DNA of 64,000 nt from Edaphochlamys debaryana (lineage: Eukaryota > Chlorophyta > Chlorophyceae > Chlamydomonadales): contig JAEHOE010000083.1 of the NCBI GenBank assembly GCA_016858145.1, positions 248,001 through 312,000 of the forward strand, written 5' to 3'. A program made the position numbers and the translations under genes. Below the pieces are notes generated by a model. The model ran no database searches. It had not been told where the DNA came from and saw nothing but the letters and a program-made list of their open reading frames with translations. Of the stretch, positions 36,382-48,400 are shown in pieces (the first letter of the stretch is position 1; every line of letters begins with the position of its first letter).

Positions 36382-37226
36382 TCAGCCAGACCTGGACCCG
36401 GCGTCGGCCCCTGCAAAGGACATGAGGGGCAGGGGGCACGTGGGCATGAGAAGGGGGTCGCGTGATCTTCACGGGCTTTGGGGCATCTGGCTGCACCGAA
36501 AGTACGGTTACTAAGCTAGCTGATTTGTCAGGTGAATCGAGGCCTTCGCTCACCCGCCAGTGCGCCTGCGTCGGCCCCCGCGTAGCCGCCCGGCAGGGTC
36601 CCGAAGTTGGGGCCGCTGTTGGAGTTGGCGGCGCCGCTGGCGATGGCGGAGGCCTCGGCCTTGCTGCCCGCATTGCCCCCGCCGTAGCCGCCGTTACCGT
36701 AGCCGCCAGCGCCAGCGCGGGACGAGGCAGCGGCCTGAGCGGAGGCGGAGGCGCCGCTGTTGCCGAAGCCGCCGCCGCCACCGCCAGCGCCGCTCTGCGC
36801 GCCGGCGCCAGCCTGAGCGCCGGCACCCGCACCCGCGCCGCCGTTGTTGTTGCCGCCGCCGCCGCCCTGGGCCCCAGCCCCGGCCTGCACGCCCGCACCC
36901 GCCTGCGCGCCAGCGCCGCCGCCAAGGCCGCCGCCAGAGCCGGCGCCCGCACCAGCGCCAGCCTGGGCGCCCGCGAAGGCGCCGCTCTTCGCACCGCCGC
37001 CGCCGCCATAGTAAGGGAAGTTCTGGAGCCCAGCGGCGCGGCTCGCGGCCTCAGCGATCGCGACTGCCTCAGCGCTGGCGCCGCTGCCGCTGTTGCTGTT
37101 GCGCAGGCCACGGCCCGCGGCAGCGCTGGGCGCGGGAGCGCAGGTCAGGAGCAGCAGCACGCCGGCGGCGAGGAGGGCGCCGGGAAGCAGCCGGGAGCGG
37201 CGGGGGGTGCAGCTGGCGAGCGACAT
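36382..37226 (-). CDS. Silk-like secreted Gly/Ala-rich protein B
   Basis: Two exons, 37226-36554 and 36410-36382, give 233 residues. MSLASCTPRRSR followed by a Leu/Ala/Val core is a signal peptide, with cleavage near APSAAAGRGL. The mature part is almost wholly Gly, Ala, Ser and Asn, with repeated AGAGAGAQAGAG, GGGGNNNGG and SASAQAAASSRAG units and scattered YGNGGYGGG. No cysteine is apparent after the signal peptide. The exon ends GCG G|gtgagc and rejoins at ttgcag|GG, giving the tail AGADAGSRSG. Gene C has an intron at the same place and a similar tail (AGAQAGSSSFGH), which supports both models and their common origin. Such composition is typical of structural extracellular proteins (fibroin- or glycine-rich cell-wall-like); function is inferred only from this. 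Confidence 0.65.
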
Positions 37227-38109
37227 GGCGCTCGCTTGGGGGTGTGGAAGGAGTGCGTGCGGGGCCCAAAGGGTGGGTGTGGAAGCGGCTGGTCCGGTGC
37301 GTGCTCGAACAGCACTGCTGCCTGTGGACTGAACAAGCTGGGGGGCGGGGCTAATGAGGGCTGGAGCTTTGCGGCAACGTTGAGAGCTGAAGGCGACGAG
37401 AGTGAGGGGAGGCGGAGCTGGCGGAAGGCCGGCCCAAAATGTGGGGGAGCTGGGGACCCGCGGGACACGGCGACTCGCTAGCAAGCGCAACGCAGAGGCG
37501 CCTTACAACACACAGGCGCGGTGCCCTACCCCTCAACCCTTCAAGGCTTCAACCCCTACCTCGTGCCTTCCCGCATTCCCCCCTCGATAATGCCTCCGCA
37601 ACACCCACAGTGACGGCCTGCTACAGCCTACCTGAATGCTCTACCCTCCCTCTGCGCAACGGCAGAACTTGCCTAGCTGTCCCCATCGTGCTCCCAACGG
37701 CAACTCCCTTTAGCGGTAGCTCTCGTCTTCTCTAGCTAGGGCCGGTGCTACTGCCTCCCGTCCTACTCCATTATCCCTGCCGCGTCGTCCTTCCGTCCCC
37801 TTGACCCGGCTCCCGCCGCGGCAACAGCCAACTAACCAACACCCCTACCAACGCATGCGTAGCTTGTCCTACGCTGCTCCCAGGATCTTGGGGCGTGCTG
37901 AAACTGCTGATGCCTGAGGGACACAACAGGAAGGGGGGAAAATGGTGGGGTGTTACGTACGGGCTAGGGGTTTGAAACAGAAGCAGAGGGGTGAGGGGAC
38001 GCGGGTGTGCACGTCAGGGCAGCCCCTCAGCAGCTCAGCCACACCCAGCGCCAGCACTACCGCCCACCTGCTCCATCAGCCTGGCCGGTGCAGAGTAACG
38101 CCCGAGGCT
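37227..38109. other. Spacer between silk-like genes B and C
   Basis: No exon is supported. It should contain the promoter of gene B. 37500-37900 is AC/CT-rich on the plus strand with no long open frame of coding character. Confidence 0.4.
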
Positions 38110-38749
38110 TCAGTGGCCGAAGGAGCTGCTGCCGGCTTGCGCGCCTGCATGCAAGAGATAGGGGGACACAGGCAAGAGACTTCGAACACAAGCGTCTCCC
38201 AAATGCACCTAGATAGACGGGACAGGTGGGTATCTTCACCACTTGCTTGTGCTTCCCGTCACAGCCCCGCCCCTTCCTGTACTCGCCTGCAAACGCGCTG
38301 GCGCCAGCGCCTGCGCTGCCGGGCAGTCCCAGGTTGGCGCCGCCAGCACCAGCAGCAGCGCGGGCAACGGCCGAGGCGTCAGCGCCGCTCATGCCGTAGG
38401 GGCCGCCGCCGAAGCCGCCAGCGCGAGACGCCGCTGAAGCCTGAGCAGCCGCACCCGCGCTGGCGCCGTTCAGGCCGCCCTGCGGGTAGCCGTAGCCGTA
38501 TCCGCCACCGCCGAAGGTGTTGGAGCGCGCCGCGGCCTCGGCGGCGGCGCTGGCGCTGGCCTGGCTCCCGCCCACCGGGTAGCCGTAGCCGTAGCCGTCG
38601 TTGTTGTGGCTCAGGCCGCGAAGGTGGGAGAGGCCGCGGCCCGCGGCGTCGCTGCGCGCAGGGGCGCAAGCCAGGAGCAGGCAGGCCGCAGCCGCGACGG
38701 CGGCAAGGACCGGCAGCACGCGGCAGCGCGAGGCAAAGGCGGTGGCCAT
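38110..38749 (-). CDS. Silk-like secreted Gly/Ala/Tyr-rich protein C
   Basis: Two exons, 38749-38287 and 38144-38110, give 165 residues. The N-terminus (MATAFASRCRVLPVL, then an Ala/Leu core) is a signal peptide ending near ARSDAAGRGL. The mature protein starts with SHLRGLSHNN, close to AQLRGLSQ of gene A. It then alternates YGYGYPVGGSQASASAAAEA, YGYGYPQGG and Ala/Ser/Gly blocks. The intron donor is G|GCGAGT, a GC donor, exactly where gene B has G|GTGAGC. The acceptor is tgcatgcag and the tail AGAQAGSSSFGH ends at TGA. Tyr-rich GYGYP units could be cross-linked by oxidation in a wall or matrix, which is inference. Reading through the intron would add a long Cys/Arg-rich tail unlike the rest of the protein, so the spliced form is preferred. 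Confidence 0.65.
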
Positions 38750-39439
38750 GGTTGCTAGGCTGCCGGGTAAGAGCTCGTTTGGCAGGTGGGAAGCTGGGGG
38801 AGGAAGCTTGCGGGGCTGCGGGGGCGCGGGGCTTTTGAAGGCACAGGCGGTCCGGGAGTTGGAGGGGTGAGGCACTCGAAACAAGGACCCGGCGACGGAC
38901 CCACGGGCCGCCCGCGAGCCCGGTCGCGGCTCCGCTTGCTTCCCGCTCCAGTCGGTATAGAAGCAAGTGTAAGTCGCTTGGGCCAGGGACGACAGGGGCC
39001 CGCGAGCTGGAGTCAACGCGGGAGGTGTTGCGCCCCGCGACCGACAACCCGCGCGTCAGCAGCTGAGCTTCTCAGCATGCGTGTCAAAGCACGATGCTTT
39101 TGTAGTTCACATCGTTTGGAGCACAGCTCCCCACACGAGAATGCGCGTGCACCGGTGCCGAACCGAACTTTCCCCAGCGCTTCCACGAGAGCCCGCTGCA
39201 CTCCTAGTGACCTCTAGGACCAGAGCTGTGTCTTAAGACAGCTCGCGGCTGAGCAGAGGCTCTGCCCTAGAAAACCGGGTCATCGGCGTGGTCACGACCT
39301 GGCGTTGAGCGAGCCGGGCGCCAGCCGACGTTGAGCACATGGAGGTCACTGCTGTGTCTTATCGAGGAGCCGCAACCAGGGGCGCTGGGTGGAGGCGCTA
39401 GTCGGCCCGTCGTGCGCGTGCACCTCGGGCTCCGGCACC
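38750..39439. promoter_or_regulatory. Divergent spacer between silk-like gene C and Piezo
   Basis: The 690 bp separate two start codons on opposite strands and must hold both promoters and 5' leaders. No element can be named with confidence. The segment around 39070-39200 is less GC-rich than the flanking exons. Confidence 0.4.
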
Positions 39440-42400
39440 ATGGCGCGGAGATACTCCGGCCGGGCCCTGCTTGCGGCAGCGGCGCTTGCCGCAGCTGCGT
39501 ACAGCAACACATGTCCTGCTGGTGCGTTCGGCCTGGGCTTCTTCTTTGTGCTCCCTGCCGCAGCTGTCGCTGCGACGATCGCCCCCGACCCCGACCCTGC
39601 ACCCGCTCTCCATCCCTTCCCGCAGGCGCCTGCTACCTCCTGCTGTTCCTGGCATGGGGCCTGGTGGCCACCCGCCGGGCCGCGGGCGCCTCGCCGCGCG
39701 CCGCCGTCGCGCTCTGGTCGCTTGCGTGCGCCGCCTCCGCCGCGGCCCTGCTGACCCAGCTGGTCGTCCCCCTAGTGGCGCTGTCAGGGGGCCGCGCCGC
39801 TGCGGCGGTGGGGCCGGGGTCCGTGGCGTGGTGGGTCCTGGGGCTGCGGGACCTCACGGCCTCCGGCAGCGTTTGGCAGCTGCTCGCCATCCTCCTACCC
39901 CCCCTGGTGCTGGCCCTGGCGTCACTCTCCGAGGCGCAGGACGCTTACGCAGCCTGCGTCGCCAGCCGCCGGACCGCCAACGGCAGCGGAAGCGCCTCCG
40001 GCGGCGGCCGCAGGGAGGCTGCCGCCGCCAGGCTCGACCCGAACTCGGCGGCGGCAGCAGGGTCCAGGGCCGTAGCGGGGCAGCCGCCGCCGCCGCCGCA
40101 TCCGCGACGCGATGTGGGTCGCGGCAGCGGCGGCCACACACTCCCAAGCCACGCGCCGAACGAGGTGGCGGGGGCCCTGGCGGGACTGCTGTTGGCCCTG
40201 GCGGCGCTGCTGTGGCCCGCGGCCTTCAACGTCCCATGGCTGGCGGTGGCCTCACTGGCTGTGGGCCTGTGGTCTGCAAGGGCCCAGGTGGCGCAGTCCT
40301 GGCGCGCGCCGCTACTGCGGCTGTGCCAGTGCTACTGCGGCGCCTGTCTGGCTGCTCTGTACGGCTGGCAGCTGCCGCCGCCGCCGGGGCACGGTGACAC
40401 GTGGCCGCCAGCCGCCGCGGAGAAGGCGGCACGTGCGCTGGGCCTGTACCGCCTGGATCCAGCCGAGGAGCCGCTGTACAACTTCGTACCGCAGGTCCTG
40501 CATCTGGCGGCGCTGACGGCACTGTACGGCGCACTGGGCTTTGCGGCCCGGGCCGCGGGCGAGGCCTGGCGGCGCCGCCACCTCCGCCACGTGTCGTCCC
40601 ACCGCTCGGCCGTGGCGCCACTGTCAGCCGCCACCTCCCTCACACCGGCGCCACCGCCAGCATCCGCCCCGGGCTCCGCGGCTCTGACGCCCGTCACTAG
40701 CGGCACCGCAGACAGGCCCTCAGCTCTTGCCGTCGAGCCCCCGCCCGTCCTCCAGCCCCTGCACGTCCCCGGCAGCCGCCACGCCCGTCCCCACTCCTTC
40801 TCCGGCCCCCACCACGGCCCGCCCCACCTCTCCCGCCACGCCCAGTCCTTCTCCGCCCCACACCACCCACGCGACCCCGGCGGCGCTCCGTCCGGTCCAT
40901 CTGGGTCGGGTCGCGGCGTGGCGACGCGGCTGCTGGCGGCGTGGGAGGCGCTCAGCGCGCACCCGGGCCTGGCGGCGGTGCTGCTGGCGTGCCTGAGCCT
41001 GGTGGAGGTGTCTGTGGTGGGGTGGGGCATGCTGGCGCTGGGCATGTGGACGCTGCTGGCACCGGGCAGGTGAGGGCTGGAGGCAGTGCCTGGTCGGGTG
41101 TGTTCGACTCATAAGGGGCTTGGGGCGCCGGGTGGTGCATTGGCCCCAGGAGCCTTGTTTGGGTCTGAGCAGGCATTGTTGAGCAGATGCTACTGGCCCG
41201 TTGTTGGTGCAGGTATGGCCGCCGCGTGCTCCGGCGCGCAAGCCCCGGCCTGACGGGCGTACTGCTGGGCTGGAACGCGGCGGTGTACGTCCTCACGTGC
41301 CTGGCCGAGTCGTACCCCGACCTGCTGCCGCCCGTACTGCACTCGCTGGGGCTCTTCATGTTCACGCCGCCGCCGCCCGCCCTGCTGCCGCTGGCGGGCC
41401 AGGCTTTAGTCATCCTGGCGGTGGCGGGGCTCGCACGCAGCACGCGCTGCGAAGCAGCCGGCGGCGACCACGAAGCCGGCGGCGCCAGCACCAGCGCCGC
41501 CAGCGGCGGTGACGGCGGCAGGGCAGCGCCAGCTGCTAGCGGCGCCGGGCAGGGGCAGGGCCTGGGCGTGGCGGGCAGCCCGCTGGGTCTGACTCTGGTG
41601 TTGCTGCTGTACCACGGGCTGCACGTGCTCGTCCCGCTGGCCTGGATCCTGGTGGGCGCGTACCGCCTGGATCTGCTGCACGCCGCGTACATGGCTTGGG
41701 CGCTGGTCTACTGCGGAGCCACGGCGCTGCGCCTCAGCCCCAGCCCCCGCGTCGGCGCAGTCCTGCCGGACGCGTACGACTACGACACGGACGAGCGTAC
41801 GGCAGGCAGTTGTACGGCAGGCATGAGCAAGCACCCGCCGGCGCCAGGGGCCGTGCGGGCCTCGTACGGCGGGCGGCAGCCCAGCGGAGCCCCTGGGGAC
41901 GCGCCGTTTGGCGAATCTACGGCCTCACTCACGGAGCCCCTGCTGTCCCCTTCCGCCATGCCCGCCGGGGCCTCACCGCCGTCGGGGCTCAAATCCTCTC
42001 CGCCGCTGCCGCTGCCCGCCACGCCGCCAGCGCACCGGCTGCTCCGCTTCTACGCCTCCGTACACCTCCTGGCCCTGTACGGCGGCCTGTGTGTGCAGCT
42101 GCCGGGGCTGGGGGCGCTGCAGCGGCCCGACTGGCAGCGGGCGCTGGCGCTGGTCGGACTGTGGGCGCCGGACCGGCTGGGGGACTGCCTGCCGCTGCTG
42201 GCGGCGCTGGTCCTCGCCACCGCCCACGCCGTCGCCGGCAAGATCCTGCAGCGCGCCGCCGGCGCTGCCTCCGCCGCGTCCGTCGCGGCAGCGGCAGCTG
42301 CCGATTCTTCGGCTGACGCTGCGGCATCGCCGGGGGCGGGTGCCGGCGGCGAGGCGGCGGCCATGGAGGGGCTCGGCGGGCCGCGGACGGCGGGGGCTTC

Positions 42401-45400
42401 AGCGCCGGGCGCGCACCCTGGCCCGCCGGTGGAGGTGCAGGCGTGGTTGGTGGCGCTGGGGAGCTGGCTGGGGGGCTCGGTGGCTTCGCTGGGCGGGCTG
42501 CTGGTGGCGGCGCTGCTGTACTCGCTGGCGCTGGGCGACCCGCGCCTGGGGCTGGCGGGGCTGGGGTACGTGGGCCTGGGGTTGCCGCTGCTGCTGGCGC
42601 CGCCGCTGCGGCAGCAGTACGCGGCGCGGCTGAGGCTCAGCCACCACCGGTGAGTGTCGGTAAGGGCACATGATGAACGGGGGCAGAATGAATGGTTTGG
42701 TCCGCGGGGCTTGGGGCTCGGGACCGACATGATTGGATGGGTATGCCACGCCCGGGTGTGCTGGTACTGACTGACCCCACCTGCTTTCTGGTGTCCCGCC
42801 CCGTCCTTCCCAACAGCACCCGTCCCGGTCAGCCCCTGCCGTACCTCTACCTGTCAGCCACGGCCGCGCCCGGGCAGCACTCTGACGCGGCCATGCGCTG
42901 GCTGGGGCCCGCTGCCCTCGCACTGTACGGCGCCGCCGACTTGGTGCTGTCGTACACGGCCGCCACCGTCTGGTCGTACGAGGTGGCTGCGGGCGGCGAC
43001 GATGCTGTCCCAGCCGACACGTGGTGGCGGCGCCTCATCATCCTGCTGTACGGCGGAGAGCCGTACGGCCAGGGCGCGCGGCTGATGCTCGTGCTTGTCC
43101 GGCCTGCATGCCTGCTGCTGGCTCTGCAGCTGTACAGGTGCGTGCGCAAGGGCCATGAAGAGGTGCTGTTTCATGTAACTTATTCTATGCGCACACACAA
43201 CGACACACAAGCATAGCAACGACTTGACGTTGCCTTCATCCCCGCCGCTTGTGCGCAGGTGGGTGTTTGCCGCTGCCGCGGTGACCAAGTGGCTCTACGG
43301 CGGCGCAGGGCCACGCAGAGCAGCTGGATCGGCAGCACCGCCGCCGGCCGCTGCCGCCGCCGCCGCCGCCACCGCCGCCTTGCTGGCCCGCCGCCTGGCC
43401 AAGCAGGCCTCCGCGGCCTGGCTGCTAAAGCGCTGGCTCATCCTCAACCTGGACGTCCTCACGTGCCTGCTCGTCTTCGCGGCGGTGATGCAGTCGCCCG
43501 GGGCGCTGGCGGCGGCCTTCCTGGGTGCAGGTGAGGATGCAGCCAGGCTGCATGGAGGCATGCCCGCGTGGTTTCCTGCGCTTTTGCGTCATGCATCATG
43601 CAAACACTCCCGTACGTCAGCGAATTAATTGCTGCTGGTGGCTGCTGCTGCTGCGACCCCAGGCATTGTGGCCGCCGTCCTGGGCGCCTGGGCCGCCGCC
43701 GCCAAGGTCCGCCGGGCGCGGCGCGAGCCGCGGCCTTCCCAAGGCGGCGGCGGCGCGTTCGAGTTTGAGTTCGAGGATGCCGCCGATGATGACGAGGAGG
43801 CGATGGCCGTCAGGTCCGAGGCGGAGGCCGCCGCTGCGGCGGCGGCGCGCGCGTGCCGCGGTCGCATCGGTGACGCTGCGGTGGCGGCGGGGTTCTGGGC
43901 GGCGGCGGAGCTGGCACTGGCGGCGTGGCTGCTAGCTCTGTACGCGCTGCAGCTGGAGCCCGTTTCGAGGTGAGTCCTACCGCGGACGAAGCAGCGCTTG
44001 TGCTGCGGCGAGTGAGGCGAATGGGTTACGAATACGTCCACCCTGTAACTGCCCGCTTGGCGCTTTGGTTACTTATGGTACCGGTCTAGGTGCTTCGCTC
44101 ACTCACGGTACTGATGCTTACCTTCGCAGGTGGCTGCGCAGCCACTCCCTGGTCCCGGCGGGAGGCGACCACCCGGCCGGCGCCTGGGCCCCCTGGAGCC
44201 CGGCCGCCGTCCTGGACTGGCTGGGCCTGCCCACCTGCACGCCGCTGGAGGCCCCGGCAGGCCCAGCCGGGCCCGCGGGCCTGGCCTGGGCATGGTCCGT
44301 GCTGGGTGGCGTGCTGAGCATGCTGAGCGCGGATGGGGCTGATGCTGGGGAGGGCGGCCTGGCGGGCTGCACGCCCGCGCCCTGGCTGCGGCGGCGCCTA
44401 GTCGCTCTGCTGCTGACTTTGTCGGCGCTGGCGCTACGGCGCAAGGCGAACAGGTGCGTGCTTGATGGATGTTTGCCTGCTACCAAGGGACTGCAAGGCA
44501 CTGCATAGCGGCCTGCCATGTGTTTGACCATTAGGGTAGTGACCTACGACGTGCTGATGTGCGGTAACCCATGTCCCGCACTGCCCCCGGTCACACCCGC
44601 AGCTGGCGCTCCAAGCTCCCGCCACAGCTGGTGCTGGCGGCAGCGCCGGGGCAGCCGTGCTGCCTGCTGTGGCCCCCGCCCTGGGCGCGCCCTGACTCCG
44701 CCATCCTGCCCTGGCTGGGACCCTCCGCGCCGCTGCGGCGGGCGCTGCGCCGCGTCTTCGCTCCGCCCGCGGCCGCCGTCAACACGGCGCTCAACGCGCT
44801 TGGGCGGGGCGCCTACGGCGTCCTCAAGGTGGGTGGTAGGGCGGGTGGGTGTGTAAATGGATGGATTTCTCATGGCTTCCCCTTTCCTCTTGCTCGCCTC
44901 CGTGCCTCCCACTTCCCACCTGCCCCCTGCCGCCCTCCATCCCCGCAGGCCATGGACGTCCCCGCCGACCAACTGGTACCCGCCAGCGACGGCGGCGCGG
45001 GGGGCCCTGAGGCCACCGCCGACGTCGGCCCCGAGCCGCTGGGCCGCCGCCCTACGGCCGCCATGCCGCCAGGCACCGGGCTTGCGCCGCCGGCGGCGAC
45101 TCAGGGGCGACTGTCCAGCTTCAGCAGGAGCCTGTCGGCTCGGGGCGGTCTAGCCGGGATCGGTCTGGGGGTGGGGATCGGCCGAGGGGCAGGCCCGGCT
45201 GGGCCCGCCGTCCCTGCGGCTGCGGCGGCTAAGGGACTTGGGCCGGGGGTCCCGGGCGCAGGGCTGCCGCCGACCCAGCCGGCCGCGGCCGCCTCTGCCT
45301 TTGGCTCTCTGCCTGGTGCTGGCGCGGTGCCGGCGGAGGAGCGCGCCTCTGCGCCCTTTGCATCCGCCGCCGACTGGGACGCAGAGGGCGGCTGGTGGCT

Positions 45401-48400
45401 CCTGCTCATGCGCCTGGTAGGCACTTGGTTCTCGCCGCTTCACAACCATCGGCTATGCATGGCCAACATGCGTGGCCTATTCAAGATGCATCCCTTGTAG
45501 CCGTCCGGCCTTCCCTCAGAACTTGAATGTCCTTCCTTTTTTCCGGCCCTCGGCAGGTCATCCGCGGCTGCATGGAGGCCGCCGAGACCGCCTGGCTGCA
45601 CTGGGGCGGCGAGGCGGCGCTGCTGGCGCTGCTGGCAGCCGCCTTCACGGCCTGCTCCGCGCTCAGCCTGCCGCTGCTGGGGCTGCTGGGGATGGGCATG
45701 GCGGCCAGGTGGGCGACGGGGGTGGACTGGGCAGGAAGGGTGCATTCGTACGCCCGTACTGTCCCCATATGCAGGGGTTGCGTCAGCCCGGGCCAAGGGT
45801 CCAGATCCTGCAGTGCCAACAGCAACGTTACACCTGCTGCTTTCCTCCACTCGTCCCCCTGGCAGGCCCGCGGCGCACGCCAGCCTGCGGCGGGGCCTTG
45901 TGCTGCCCCTGCTCGCGGCCGCCCTGCTGTACCAGTACTGCGCCTGGGTGGGCCTCACGCGCCTGGCCCTGCGGCCCACCCGCGGCGGGCCCGGCGCGCC
46001 GCCGCTGCCCGACGCCGCCGCCTGGCTGGGGCTGCACCCCGCCCTGGCGGCCTGGCTGGGGCTGCAGGGCGCGGGGCCGCTGCTGGTGTGGACGCTGTTC
46101 GGGGCGCTCATGGCGTGCGTCATGCAGGCGCGTGGCTCTGTGTGTTGGGCTTGTTGGCGGCTTGACCAAGGCCATCCTAAGCAGCATGTAGCTCCCGCAC
46201 CATTGGCGGGCATCCGCTTAGGATGCCTTGTGCAGAGATTTGGCTAGCGCGTGTGTGGACTTGCCGCTTGTGAGAGCACCGCGCCCATGGCCCCCCTAAC
46301 GATGCGACTCCGCCGAACCACCCGCCAGGTCAACACCGAGCTGAACCAGCACTGGGGCGCGGAGGGCGCGGAGGAGTGGCTGCCGCCGCGCCTGCTGCGC
46401 GCCAGCCTGGGCCGCATGGGCCTGGGCGCCGGCAGCGTGCGCTGGCTCCGGCGCATGTCCTTCCGGGCGGGATCCCCGCGGCCCGACGGCGGCGGCGGCG
46501 GCACAGACAACGACCTGGAGGCGCCGCTGCTGTCCCAGGAGCCGCCGTCAGGAGAGCTGCCGCCGCCGCCGCCAGACCGCGGCAGCGGCAGCCTAGGCCC
46601 GGGGTTGCGTCCCCGGCCGTCGCCGCTCCAGGTCGCCGAGGCGAGCCGCATCCAGCTGGCGGCGGCGGGCGGGGGCCGTGTGAGCGGCGGCGGCGGCGCT
46701 CGGGCGAGCGCGAGCAGGAGGGTGAGCGCCAGCGGCGCCGCCGGCCAGGCCCAAGCCCAGGCCCAGGTCCAGGGCCGACGCACGCTGCTGTTCTCGCCCG
46801 TGGAGGTGTGGGCGCAGCCGTACTGGGGCGTGCTGGACTGGGCGCGGTACTACATGGTAAGCAGGGGCCGCCTGCCACCAGATGGAGCTTGCGGGGGCCC
46901 ATGAAGCTTTTGCACTTTTGAGACGGGGTGGATCGTGCCTCTGCTCTTACCTGGAGTATTTGTGAAGAGCTCTTTCACCCGTTAACTAGACCCGTCGCTT
47001 CTGGCCGGGACCTGGCCGCTCCTCAGCTCCTGCACGTCTCACCCCATGTGCGCCCTCGTTGTGCCTCCCCACCCCCAAGGTGCGCCACGCCGCCGACCTG
47101 CTGCTGGTGGCGCTGGTGGGGCTGGTGGCGCTGCAGGTGGGGGGGGGGCGGGAAGGACAGACGCCTGCTATGTGAGGAGATTGGGAGAGATCGCGCTGGT
47201 CGGGGCAAGAGTTCGCCCGCATAAATGATTGCGCCAATGCAGCCTCCCTGGCCTTGTGCCCACGGCCTTCTCCTCCCCCTCTGCCCCAGCGCGACCTCCT
47301 CCGCGCCGGCTACCTGGCCATTGCGCTGCTGCTCTTCCGCCGCCGCCCCGAGCTCCGCGCGCCGCGGCCGGCAGTTGCGGGCGAGGGCGAGGGCGGGGGC
47401 AGAGGCCCGGCCGGCGTGGGCGGGGGCGGGGCGCTGTTCGGGCGGCTGGTGGGCTTCAACTTCCTGGTGCTCCTCCTTGAGGGCCTGTTCCAGGTGCGGG
47501 GGGGCGAAAGTGGATAGCGTCGATTGACATGGAATGTGCTGTGCCGCTGTGCATACGGCGCCGGAGGTGGTAGACGGTGGTCTATGGTGCGTCAGGCGCT
47601 GAAGTGCCACTGCCTGCCCGCGCGTGCCACCCTCGCAGGCCCCCTGGCCGCTGTTGCTGGGCCCCGCATGGGCACTGCCGTGCTCCGCCGTCGCTGCCGC
47701 CAGCCCCGACGCCGCCGCGGCGCCGGCCTGCACCCTGCCGCGCCTGCTGGGCCTGTGCCGGCTGCAGCCCGGCCGCGACGACTGGACCGGGACCTTGTCC
47801 TGGGCCCGGCTGGGCCCCCTCGTCGCGTCCTTTGCTTTCTCTGCCCTTGGCGCTCCCGACGGCCCGCCGGCGCCCGGCTTGTGGGAGCCCTGGCGCGCGC
47901 TGCTGACCTCCCCCGTTGCGGCCGACGTGGTGGTGTGGGTGCTGCTGCGCCTGTACGTGCGGTGCCTGCGCTCGAGCCTGTTCACGGCGGTGTCGCGGGT
48001 GGAGGCCAACACGCAGCTGAGGCGCCTGGCGGCGGCGCGGCGGGCGGGGCGCGACGAGCTGGAGGCGGCGGCGCGGGGCGCGCTGGCGGCCAGCCATGCC
48101 CGCGCGGTGCGGGCGCGGCGCATCGCCAAACTCAAGGCCCTGCTGCTGCTGCCGGGTGGGTTGCGATCAGGGTTAGCAGCGAGTCTGAGTTGTCTGACGA
48201 GGGCGTCTTGGAGCTGTTTTGAAGGGTCTGGAGGGATCCCAAGCGCGTTATGTGCGAGGCGACGATGGGGTCATGGAAGGCTTGTGTTTTGGCCACGCTG
48301 CAGGTGACGCCGCGCCGTCGGATGGTCCCGGCGGAGGTGCGCTCGGCTCTCTCGCTACAACCGAGGCGGCGGCGGCCTACGTGCGGGCCATGCGCTCCTC

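Noticed and set aside
36245..37354. Arg/Pro-rich open frames over silk-like gene B in other frames, including plus-strand ones of 264 and 339 codons
   Set aside because: They are mirror products of Gly/Ala codon repeats (GGC, GCG) and have no signal peptide, motif or splice support.
39626..42650. Long open frames on the minus strand and in other plus frames opposite Piezo exons
   Set aside because: Extreme GC content suppresses stop codons in all frames; only the chosen frame keeps phase across 37 introns and shows Piezo motifs.
46128..46328. GT donor at GTCATG or GTGCGT for Piezo intron 11
   Set aside because: GTGCGT breaks phase with the next exon, and GTCATG is a poor donor that removes three residues; the GC donor is preferred but only moderately sure.
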